Source: Maribacter sp. MJ134 (lineage in GTDB: Bacteria; Bacteroidota; Bacteroidia; Flavobacteriales; Flavobacteriaceae). Taken from it: a DNA stretch of 64,000 nucleotides. Positions 43,951 through 51,734 of the stretch are shown here, piece by piece. Position 1 is the first letter of the stretch. Each line of letters begins with the position of its first letter. Made by a program: the position numbers and the translations under genes. The stretch lies in the NCBI RefSeq assembly GCF_003970695.1, contig NZ_CP034570.1, positions 2,480,001 through 2,544,000 on the forward strand. Reading direction: 5' to 3'. Below the pieces are notes generated by a model. The model was given only the letters and a program-made list of their open reading frames with translations. It did not search any database and had not been told where the DNA came from.

Positions 43951-44829
43951 ATGACACTACTTTTAATGGCTGCCGGAAGCGGTAGCAGATATGGAAAATT
44001 AAAACAGTTTGACGAGTTAGGACCAAAGGAGGAATTCCTCATGGAATTTGCCATCTATGACGCCATCAAAAATGATTTCAGTCAGATTGTCGTCATTACG
44101 AAGGCGGCCAATGTCACTTTCTTGAACGACTACCTCAGCGCCCGACTCCCTAAAAACATTAGACTAGATGTTCTAGCACAGGAAATTACGGATTTACCTT
44201 CTGGGGTTACCTTTACCGGGGAGCGTAAAAAACCTTGGGGAACCGCACATGCGGTATGGACGGCGAGAAACGTAATAAACGGACCTTTTGTAGTCATCAA
44301 TGCCGATGATTTTTATGGGCAATCTGCCTACAAAAGGGCAGCCGATTTTATGAAATCTAATGAAAATGACTATTGCTTATTGGGCTATACCTTAAAAGAC
44401 ACCTTATCTGAACATGGATCGGTCTCTAGAGGGGTCTGTAAAGTTTCTGGTGATAATTTACTTTCGGTAGAAGAGCGATTAAAATTGATTCAAAAAGGCG
44501 ATGTGGTTCTTGATGAAGACACAGGATTAGAATTTTCGGGAGAGGAGCAGGCCAGTATGAATTTTTGGGTCTGTAGACCATCAATTTTTGACAAAATAGA
44601 ATCCGAATTCAGAATCTTCTTAAAGGACGAAGACCGTATAGCAAACAGCGAACTTTATATTCCGCTAATGATCCAAGAAATGCTCCAGGGCAAGGAAATA
44701 AACGTAAAATGTATCCCTTCTGGTAGTGAATGGTTCGGCGTTACCTATGCCAGCGACAAGGAGAAGGCTATGGGAAGTCTTCTGAAAAAAACCAAGGAAG
44801 GTCAGTACACATCTCCCTTATGGAACTAG
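43951..44829 (+). CDS. sugar-1-phosphate nucleotidyltransferase
   Basis: 292 residues from ATG 43951; the earlier ATG lies upstream of the promoter. The N-terminus MTLLLMAAGSGSRYGKLKQF has the G-x-G-S-R nucleotide-binding loop of NTP-transferases, and VVINADDFYGQSAY holds the metal-binding Asp pair. Its stop overlaps the start of the kinase gene by 10 bp, so the two act together. The partner and the nearby GH109 gene suggest activation of an N-acetylhexosamine-1-phosphate to UDP-sugar. Specificity is inference. Confidence 0.82.
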   Translation: MTLLLMAAGSGSRYGKLKQFDELGPKEEFLMEFAIYDAIKNDFSQIVVITKAANVTFLNDYLSARLPKNIRLDVLAQEITDLPSGVTFTGERKKPWGTAHAVWTARNVINGPFVVINADDFYGQSAYKRAADFMKSNENDYCLLGYTLKDTLSEHGSVSRGVCKVSGDNLLSVEERLKLIQKGDVVLDEDTGLEFSGEEQASMNFWVCRPSIFDKIESEFRIFLKDEDRIANSELYIPLMIQEMLQGKEINVKCIPSGSEWFGVTYASDKEKAMGSLLKKTKEGQYTSPLWN

Positions 44830-45905
44830 AGAATAGCAATTATACCCTAGAAGAATTACATATTGTTCTAGGGTATTTTTCTATTGACGCGGCTTCTTTT
44901 CATGTAAAGACCTTAACTGCTGGATACATCAACGACACCTTTCTGGTATCCAAAACCGATAGACCCCTATATATTTTTCAACGTATTAACCATACTGTTT
45001 TCGCGGATATTGATGGTTTAATGCAAAACGTATCAAGCGCTCTTAAGGTACTCAATGCTCGTGACTACACTCAAATAAAGCTTGTCTCGACACCCTCCGG
45101 CCAATACCATATCAAAGTTATGAATGGATACTGGCGTTTAATGACTTTTATTCCGAATAGCACCACATTTAATACCACTACTAAAGCTACAATAGCTTTT
45201 GAAGCAGGGCGAATAGTGGGTAAATTCCATGATTTGTTACAACATGAAAAACCTTCGGCATATGCTGATACTATTCCTAGATTTCATGATTTATCCTATA
45301 GGTCCGCTGCGTTTAACAGTGCCCTCGAAAATGCTCATTCATCTAAGCTGGAAATAGCCCAAGAAGACATTAGTTATGCGCGGACTACCTTACAAAAACT
45401 AAAGGCTATTGAAGTGGATAAACTCAAGGTTCGCATTTGCCATAACGATACCAAACTAAACAATATCCTTTTCTCCAAAAAAACCAATAAAGCCCTTTCT
45501 CTGATAGACTTGGATACTATTATGAAGGGTTATTTCTTTTATGATTTTGGAGATGCCGTACGCACTATTGTCAATACGGCACCCGAAGACGAACAGGACC
45601 ACAGTAAAATTACATTTTGTTTAGATCTCTTTGAAGCTTTTGTAAAGGGCCTCTCGGACAATTCATCTTTTCTCACAAAGGAGGAGTTGAAATCTTTGCC
45701 TTTAGGAGTTGTTTTTATGCCCTTTATCCATGGTTTAAGAGCCTTGACCGATTACTTGAACAACAATAAATATTATAAAGTTTCTTATGAGAATCAAAAT
45801 TTAGACCGTTGTAGGAGTCTGTTTTCTTTTTCTGAAAAAGCATGGGGCAATCAGAAAGAAATACAGCGTATTCTAGCCAGTCATTTTCCGGCACTACAGG
45901 CATAG
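44820..45905 (+). CDS. phosphotransferase resembling N-acetylhexosamine 1-kinase (NahK)
   Basis: 361 residues from ATG 44820, which overlaps the upstream stop by 10 bp; an earlier ATG at 44730 is inside the upstream gene and its product is not family-like. Aminoglycoside-phosphotransferase fold: catalytic loop ICHNDTKLNNILF and metal-binding SLIDLDTIMKGYFFYDFGD. That pattern is as in NahK/LnpB, which make GlcNAc-1-P or GalNAc-1-P. With the nucleotidyltransferase it would form a Leloir-like amino-sugar salvage pair. Confidence 0.78.
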   Translation: MELENSNYTLEELHIVLGYFSIDAASFHVKTLTAGYINDTFLVSKTDRPLYIFQRINHTVFADIDGLMQNVSSALKVLNARDYTQIKLVSTPSGQYHIKVMNGYWRLMTFIPNSTTFNTTTKATIAFEAGRIVGKFHDLLQHEKPSAYADTIPRFHDLSYRSAAFNSALENAHSSKLEIAQEDISYARTTLQKLKAIEVDKLKVRICHNDTKLNNILFSKKTNKALSLIDLDTIMKGYFFYDFGDAVRTIVNTAPEDEQDHSKITFCLDLFEAFVKGLSDNSSFLTKEELKSLPLGVVFMPFIHGLRALTDYLNNNKYYKVSYENQNLDRCRSLFSFSEKAWGNQKEIQRILASHFPALQA

Positions 45906-45985
45906 TGATACCAGAAAAGTTTACCAAACACTTTTCGTAGAATGATAATTATCAAATGAGAATGCCCTAAAAACCTTCCTAAACT

Positions 45986-46020
45986 AAAAAGAGTCCGATT
46001 AATTAAAATCAGACTCTTTT
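45986..46020 (+). terminator. intrinsic terminator of the nucleotidyltransferase-kinase operon
   Basis: AAAAAGAGTC-c-GATT pairs with AATC-a-GACTCTTTT with one C/A mismatch and a 6-nt loop; the T run of the right arm provides the U tract. It lies about 80 bp after the kinase stop. Confidence 0.7.
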
Positions 46021-46207
46021 ACGAGAACACTATATGAAAATGAAAAATTATAATTCGCTTTTATTGTCATAGTGAAGGTACTTTCTTTCCTTACTATTTT
46101 AAACTAATTGTTGTGAACTTGAAGAAAAATGTGGTGAAAACCATCTTTTTTGATATCTAGACATCTTTTGAGCGACATATACCCTTTTTTAATAAAGAGG
46201 ATACAAA

Positions 46208-46231
46208 AGAGCCGATGCGAACATCGGCTCT
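46208..46231 (-). terminator. intrinsic terminator of the acyl-CoA dehydrogenase gene
   Basis: Perfect 10-bp stem AGAGCCGATG/CATCGGCTCT with a 4-nt loop that reads TTCG on the minus strand, followed on that strand by TTTTGTAT. It lies 100 bp after the stop at 46331. Confidence 0.75.
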
Positions 46232-46330
46232 AACTAACTCAAAAAATATGAACGTATGTTCTGCAGAACAGTTCAAAAGTACGTTCTCTTTATAGGTTCA
46301 GTGTTAAGAGAATCTAAGGAGTGTGTTATC

Positions 46331-47509
46331 TTATTTAAATGCCTGATGCCCCGTAATGTCGGCACCTGTGATAAGAAGGTGAATATCATGAGTCCCCTCA
46401 TAGGTTATAACACTCTCTAGATTCATCATATGGCGCATGATGCTATATTCTCCGGTTATGCCCATACCGCCAAGCACTTGTCTTGCCTCTCGAGCAATTT
46501 TAATGGCCATGTCCACATTGTTCCGTTTGGCCATGGATATTTGTGCAGTGGTGGCGCTACCTTCATTTTTTAACTGACCTAACCTAAAGGCAAGCAATTG
46601 TGCTTTTGTAATCTCCGTAATCATTTCCGCCAGCTTTTTTTGTTGTAGTTGCATAGCCGCTATGGGCTTGCCGAACTGCACTCTTTCCTTTGCATAGCGC
46701 AGTGCCGTATCATAACAGTCCATAGCCGCTCCGATAGCTCCCCAAGCAATACCGTACCTTGCAGAATCTAAACATCCCAAAGGAGCACCAAGACCCGTTT
46801 TGTTCGGCAACAAATTTTCTTTAGGCACCTTAACGTTGTCAAAAATCAACTCTCCCGTGGCAGATGCCCTAAGTGACCATTTGTTATGGGTTTCTGGGGT
46901 TGAAAATCCTTCCATTCCTCTTTCTACGATTAAACCGTGTATTCTACCCTCTTCATTTTTGGCCCATACCACGGCAATATCAGCGAAAGGAGAGTTAGAT
47001 ATCCAAAGTTTGGCACCGTTTAAAAGATAATGGTCGCCCATATCCTTGTATTTTGTTTCCATACCGCCTGGGTTAGACCCGTGATTAGGTTCCGTAAGAC
47101 CAAAACAGCCCATCATCTCTCCGCTCGCCAATTTTGGTAAATATTTTTTTCGCTGCTCCTCCGTACCATAAGTATAAATGGGGTACATCACTAAAGAAGA
47201 TTGCACGGAAGCGGTAGATCGCACACCGCTATCGCCACGTTCAATTTCCTGCATGATAAGTCCGTAACTTATTTGGTCCAATCCCGCACCACCATATTCC
47301 ACAGGAATGTAAGGTCCAAATGCCCCTATTTCCGCAAGACCATCTATAATTTGATTAGGGAATTCCGCCTTTTGAGCATATTCCTCTATAATGGGAGAAA
47401 TGTCTCTCTTTACCCATTGACGGGCTGCATCCCTAACAAGAAGGTGCTCTTCAGAAAGTAAATCGTCTAGGTTATAATAATCAGGAGCTTCAAATAAATC
47501 AGGTCTCAT
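46331..47509 (-). CDS. acyl-CoA dehydrogenase, glutaryl-CoA dehydrogenase-like
   Basis: 392 residues from ATG 47509 (MRPDLFEAPDYYNLDDLL); an ATG 6 codons earlier is possible. The sequence ERGDSGVRSTASVQSSLVMYPI, the FAD/substrate segment CFGLTEPNHGSNPGG and the C-terminal YEGTHDIHLLITG, which supplies the catalytic Glu, match glutaryl-CoA dehydrogenases of lysine and tryptophan breakdown. Other acyl-CoA dehydrogenases cannot be ruled out. It stands alone with its own terminator. Confidence 0.88.
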   Translation of the reverse strand: MRPDLFEAPDYYNLDDLLSEEHLLVRDAARQWVKRDISPIIEEYAQKAEFPNQIIDGLAEIGAFGPYIPVEYGGAGLDQISYGLIMQEIERGDSGVRSTASVQSSLVMYPIYTYGTEEQRKKYLPKLASGEMMGCFGLTEPNHGSNPGGMETKYKDMGDHYLLNGAKLWISNSPFADIAVVWAKNEEGRIHGLIVERGMEGFSTPETHNKWSLRASATGELIFDNVKVPKENLLPNKTGLGAPLGCLDSARYGIAWGAIGAAMDCYDTALRYAKERVQFGKPIAAMQLQQKKLAEMITEITKAQLLAFRLGQLKNEGSATTAQISMAKRNNVDMAIKIAREARQVLGGMGITGEYSIMRHMMNLESVITYEGTHDIHLLITGADITGHQAFK

Positions 47510-47565
47510 AAGCAATATTTTTATCAAAGGTAATTAAAGAAATATAACGATTCAACACGCTATTG

Positions 47566-48279
47566 TTACATTTTTAAGTAAAACGCATTGGTCAGCGCTT
47601 TGTACTCCAACGTGTATTCGTGTCTTTTTATTTCAATATATAACTCCTTGATAGTCGGGTTGACCTTAGTAAAACTAAACTCAAGCAGTGACCTTTTTGT
47701 TTTGGATATACTATTACCCTTTACATGTAGTATGCGTGTCGGATATAACCCATAGTCATGAGCCAATTCTAAAAATTTCCGCTCTTCCTTAAACGGTATA
47801 ACGACCGAGAAGATGCCCGCCGGTGAAAGAAGTTTTGAAATGCTTTCTACCAATTCGTCAAACGGTAGCGAACTGTTTTGTCTAGCGGTATCCCTAGAAC
47901 TGTTTCCACTAGAAACATCCTCTTTGTAAAATGGCGGGTTAGAAACAATTAAATCGTATTGCTCTTCGATTTCATCAACCATTTCATCTAGACCGGCATG
48001 ATAACAGAAAAGACGATCTCCCCAGGGAGATGCTTCAAAATTATCTACACATTGTTCGTAAGCGTCCGCATCAATTTCTATGGCATCGATAGTGTCGGCA
48101 TTACTTCTTTGAGCCAGCATTAAGGCAATAAGTCCGGTCCCTGCTCCAATATCCAGAATAGAGCTAGGGTTATTCTCTACAGAGACCCACGCGCCAAGTA
48201 GTACGCCGTCCGTGCCAATTTTCATGGCACAACGGTCTTGATTTACGGTAAACTCTTTAAATCTAAAAGGTTCGCTCAT
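47566..48279 (-). CDS. trmN6: tRNA1(Val) (adenine(37)-N6)-methyltransferase
   Basis: 237 residues. SAM-dependent methyltransferase: motif I LDIGAGTGLIALMLAQ, the Asp/Glu at IDAIEIDADAYEQC, and the amino-methylase motif NPPFYKED near residue 110. N-terminal FKEFTVNQDRCAMKIGTDGVLLGAW is diagnostic of TrmN6 (YfiC). It modifies A37 of tRNA-Val. The start overlaps the sulfatase stop by 4 bp, so this housekeeping gene is translated from the two-component/sulfatase transcript or from an internal promoter. Confidence 0.9.
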   Translation of the reverse strand: MSEPFRFKEFTVNQDRCAMKIGTDGVLLGAWVSVENNPSSILDIGAGTGLIALMLAQRSNADTIDAIEIDADAYEQCVDNFEASPWGDRLFCYHAGLDEMVDEIEEQYDLIVSNPPFYKEDVSSGNSSRDTARQNSSLPFDELVESISKLLSPAGIFSVVIPFKEERKFLELAHDYGLYPTRILHVKGNSISKTKRSLLEFSFTKVNPTIKELYIEIKRHEYTLEYKALTNAFYLKM

Positions 48280-49742
48280 TCTAACTGTCCCGCCATTCTG
48301 GTTTCAGAACCTTCCAACTCCAATAAAGCATCTCCTAGACGGTAGCGCATATTATTGGCCAATACTTTTATTTTATTAACGACTTCAGGATTCTGCTCGG
48401 CCACATTTTTGGTTTCGCTTTTATCGATTGCCAAGTCATAAAGTTCAATTTCCTCCATGTCGACCATTCTATAATCACCGGGCAGACCGTCCTTTCCTAA
48501 TTCTTGCCCATCCATGGTTCTATAGCGATGTGGAAAATACAATTTCCATTTTCCATAGCGAACCCCAAAGAGTTCATTAACCCTATAGTAAAAGAAATAG
48601 GCCTCCTGAGGACTTTTATTTTCTTCGCCTGTTAAAACTTTCAATACGCTTTTGCCATCAATGATTTGTTCAGGCAAGGTAGCTCCCGTCTCTTCTGCTA
48701 AAGTGGGAAGAATGTCTATTGCCATAACAGGAACATCAATTGTACTCCCTGCGGGTATAGCCTTTGGATATTTTATGATAAACGGTTCTCGTTGACCGCC
48801 TTCCCAAGCGGTTCCCTTACCCTCTCTAAGCGGAAAAGCACTACCCGCATGATTACCATAAGATAGCCATGGTCCGTTATCCGATGTGAAAATGACTATG
48901 GTATTTTCTTCTAAATTATTAACTTTCAATTCGTTCATTATCTGGCCAACAGACCAATCTATTTCCATAATCACATCTCCATATAGCCCCCTACTGGATT
49001 TACCTTTGAATTTATCCGAAACGAACAAGGGCACATGTGGTTGCGGATGGGGAACGTAAAGAAAGAAGGGATTGTCTTTATTCTTTTTAATGAAAGAAAC
49101 GCTACGTTCTGTTATTTGAGTGGTTAATTGTGATTGTTCTTCCAAAGTATCTATAACCGTCTCGTTCTCATATAGAGGTAAGTCTGGAAAATTAAAAATA
49201 GGCCCTTGCTGTGGATGGTAAGGCCACATATCATTAGAGTACGGAATTCCGAACCACTCATCAAAACCATGTCTGGTAGGCAAAAACTTTTCATGGTGTC
49301 CCAAATGCCATTTTCCAAAAATTGCGGTGGCATATCCTTTTGCTTTCAACATTTCCGCCAAGGTAGTTTCCGAAGCGTTAATACCGTGCGTATTCCCTGG
49401 ACCCAAAGCATTATGTATACCGATACGATTAGGGTAGCAGCCTGTTAAGATTCCCGCTCTAGACGCAGAACATACGGCCTGTGCCGCATAGTAACTTGTG
49501 AGCATAGCGCCCTCTCTTGCCATCTGGTCCAAGTTTGGCGTGGCTATATCTTTGGCACCAAAAACACCCACATCGTTATAGCCTTGGTCATCCGTAAAAA
49601 TGAGAACTACATTAGGAGGCCTTTCTTTGGTTTCTTGTTTTGGTTTCTTATCCGCACAACCTATACTAGAGCCCGTTAAAAATATGAGGACAAGAGCGGA
49701 TAGCAAGTATTTTCTTCCCGGTTTGGTTAATTTATCCAGCAT
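48276..49742 (-). CDS. sulfatase lipoprotein (formylglycine type)
   Basis: 488 residues from ATG 49742 (MLDKLTKPGRKYLLSALVLI); an ATG 11 codons earlier is possible. Lipobox SIGC (Cys29). Type I sulfatase: D51-D52 metal site in FTDDQGYNDVG, the active-site C91-S-A-S-R95 converted to formylglycine, FGKWHLGHHEKF, and FTSDNGPWLSYG. It is a periplasmic or surface enzyme removing sulfate from glycans. A maturase is not in the window. It overlaps the LytTR gene by 11 bp and the trmN6 start by 4 bp, so it belongs to the lytS-lytR transcript. The sulfated sugar is unknown. Confidence 0.9.
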   Translation of the reverse strand: MLDKLTKPGRKYLLSALVLIFLTGSSIGCADKKPKQETKERPPNVVLIFTDDQGYNDVGVFGAKDIATPNLDQMAREGAMLTSYYAAQAVCSASRAGILTGCYPNRIGIHNALGPGNTHGINASETTLAEMLKAKGYATAIFGKWHLGHHEKFLPTRHGFDEWFGIPYSNDMWPYHPQQGPIFNFPDLPLYENETVIDTLEEQSQLTTQITERSVSFIKKNKDNPFFLYVPHPQPHVPLFVSDKFKGKSSRGLYGDVIMEIDWSVGQIMNELKVNNLEENTIVIFTSDNGPWLSYGNHAGSAFPLREGKGTAWEGGQREPFIIKYPKAIPAGSTIDVPVMAIDILPTLAEETGATLPEQIIDGKSVLKVLTGEENKSPQEAYFFYYRVNELFGVRYGKWKLYFPHRYRTMDGQELGKDGLPGDYRMVDMEEIELYDLAIDKSETKNVAEQNPEVVNKIKVLANNMRYRLGDALLELEGSETRMAGQLE

Positions 49743-50457
49743 TGAAATTCGGTATAATTCTACTCTTTGCATCATTTAAATAGCTCCTGCCGATGGTATA
49801 TCTTATTCCCCCTACCTCAACGCTATTACCTTCAACAACACTTACTTTGTCTATAGCTATGGTATAAGAACGATGAATTCGTAAAAAGAGATCCGATGGC
49901 AGCTCGTCCGTGAAACTACTTAATGTTCTATGAATAATAAACTTTGCCGTAGGAGTAATAATCCTTATGTAATCCTTTAAACTTTCTACCACCATAATCT
50001 CATCTAGATATACCTTTTGGAGTTTCTTCTTATCTACCTTAACAAAAATACTAGGCTTTTCCTTTTTTCTAAGGCTCTTAGATGTAACCATTCCCTGTTT
50101 TAGACCAATAATCCTATCGACCGATTTTAAGAATCTGGGTAGGGAAATGGGTTTGACCAGATAGTCTATTGCCTCTAGTTCAAAACTTTTTAATGCGTGC
50201 TCCTCATGGGCCGTTGTCATAATTACAAAAGGCTTCTTGTGAAGAGTGCTCAAGAATTCTAAACCATCTAAATAAGGCATGTTGATATCAAGGAACATGA
50301 TATCTATGTCATTATCGTTATCCCTTAAAAAAGAGGAGGCGTCCATGGCATTGGAAAATGTGGCGACCAACTCCAACTCCTTTACCTGCAAGATATAATT
50401 CTTTAGTACGTTTATGGCCAAGGGTTCGTCATCTACCACTATTGCTTTTAAATTCAT
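49732..50457 (-). CDS. LytTR family response regulator
   Basis: 241 residues. Receiver domain with phosphoacceptor D57 in MFLDINMPYLDGL and the conserved Lys near 107 (DYLVKPISLPRF), then a LytTR DNA-binding domain (about 140-240; KKLQKVYLDEIMVVESLKDY). The partner kinase overlaps its start by 4 bp. It is likely to control the divergent glycan operon at 51735 and the sulfatase. Confidence 0.92.
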   Translation of the reverse strand: MNLKAIVVDDEPLAINVLKNYILQVKELELVATFSNAMDASSFLRDNDNDIDIMFLDINMPYLDGLEFLSTLHKKPFVIMTTAHEEHALKSFELEAIDYLVKPISLPRFLKSVDRIIGLKQGMVTSKSLRKKEKPSIFVKVDKKKLQKVYLDEIMVVESLKDYIRIITPTAKFIIHRTLSSFTDELPSDLFLRIHRSYTIAIDKVSVVEGNSVEVGGIRYTIGRSYLNDAKSRIIPNFNAG

Positions 50458-51545
50458 ATAACTTTCAGCTTAAGTATAACATTAAACATTTCATTTTCTT
50501 CGAAAATCGACAAATCATAATCCCCATCTTCGTATCCCAGTTCTAGCCGCTTTTTTACGTTAGAAAGTCCAATACCACCAGATCTCGTAGGAAAGTTGGT
50601 AGCCCTATCCGCATTGGGTATATTATTGCATATTTTAAAGGTCATATAACCCTCTACAACTTCAAGGTTAATACTAATCTTCATTTGACCTATGTTTTTA
50701 CTTGCGCCATGTTTAAAACAATTTTCCACTAATGGTACCAAAAGCATTGGCGCTATACTACACCCATTTAGATTACCTGAAATATGAATATCGATTTTCA
50801 AGGAATCGTCAAACCGTATCCGCTCCAAATCAATATAATTCTGGATACATTCTATTTCGTTCGTTAGGTCTTGTCTTCTTTTCTTGGTTGCATATAAAAG
50901 GTATCGCATTAACTCGGATAGCTTTAAGATCACTTCTGGTGCTTTATCCGACTTTTCTAAAGTTAGGGAATAAATGTTATTTAAGGTATTGAAGAAAAAA
51001 TGTGGCGAAACCTGTGAACGTAAGAATCTTAGCTCGGTCTTTAATTGCCTACGCTCCAAATCGTGTAATTTGCTACTTTCCCTTAACCAATCTATTGTTA
51101 ATTTGATAGCCGTAAAAAAAGACATTACGTATACCTCCCCGATCATAGTGGTAACCGAATAGGCGAACGTTATACTATTGGTTTCCCCCTGTCCCTCTGG
51201 CATAACGTCATTACTGACCAAATAATAGGTTAGGTTGAACTTTACAAGTAACATAACTACCAATGAACCAAAAATTCCCAGGGCATAAAGCAAATACTTT
51301 TGCTTGTAGACGAATTTGGGCATTAAATAATACACATTGAAGTAGGCTAGCAACATGTGAATAGGAAAACCGATAAGATTGGTCTTTAAAGAGTAAAGAA
51401 AGTCGTTATGAATACTACTCCATCTAACAGTATTAAAAATAAAATATACCAACCAAAAGACAATATGATGCCAATATTTAATTCCATAATTAGACGAAGA
51501 ATTCGTTTTGCCCAAAAATTCACCGATCTTATTATTAGCGTTCAT
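50454..51545 (-). CDS. LytS-like sensor histidine kinase
   Basis: 363 residues. Four membrane helices (about 27-42, 55-72, 84-103 and 128-150), then a His_kinase domain with the phosphorylated H182 in SQVSPHFFFNTLNNIYSL and an ATPase domain with GGIGLSNVKKRL (about 320-332). No extracellular sensor domain is apparent, so the signal is sensed within or near the membrane. It forms an operon with the LytTR regulator and sulfatase and is divergent from the symporter gene. Confidence 0.9.
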   Translation of the reverse strand: MNANNKIGEFLGKTNSSSNYGIKYWHHIVFWLVYFIFNTVRWSSIHNDFLYSLKTNLIGFPIHMLLAYFNVYYLMPKFVYKQKYLLYALGIFGSLVVMLLVKFNLTYYLVSNDVMPEGQGETNSITFAYSVTTMIGEVYVMSFFTAIKLTIDWLRESSKLHDLERRQLKTELRFLRSQVSPHFFFNTLNNIYSLTLEKSDKAPEVILKLSELMRYLLYATKKRRQDLTNEIECIQNYIDLERIRFDDSLKIDIHISGNLNGCSIAPMLLVPLVENCFKHGASKNIGQMKISINLEVVEGYMTFKICNNIPNADRATNFPTRSGGIGLSNVKKRLELGYEDGDYDLSIFEENEMFNVILKLKVI

Positions 51546-51680
51546 TACAAATGTTCTACAGAGTTTTTTTGACGTTTAGCACTAGCGGAAGGTTGTTGGT
51601 CTAATTTTATTCTACATTAGAAGAAATTTCCCAACATTTTAAAATTATTTACTCTCAATACGTTCCAAAGCCATTGACCA

Positions 51681-51716
51681 TTATCTTAGACTAAAGTACT
51701 GAAAAACCTAAGATAA
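51681..51716. promoter_or_regulatory. inverted repeat before the symporter gene
   Basis: TTATCTTAG (51681-51689) and CTAAGATAA (51708-51716) form perfect 9-bp arms with an 18-nt spacer, 18 bp upstream of the symporter ATG. It could be an operator for the divergent LytTR protein or a leader hairpin. Confidence 0.45.
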
Positions 51717-51734
51717 AAAAGTATAACCAACAGA

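Larger units (their letters stand above)
45906..46330. other. 425-bp intergenic region with two terminators
   Basis: No gene is seen. It separates the convergent kinase and acyl-CoA dehydrogenase genes. It holds one hairpin for each direction (45986-46020 and 46208-46231) and AT-rich filler without further repeats that I could see. Confidence 0.6.
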
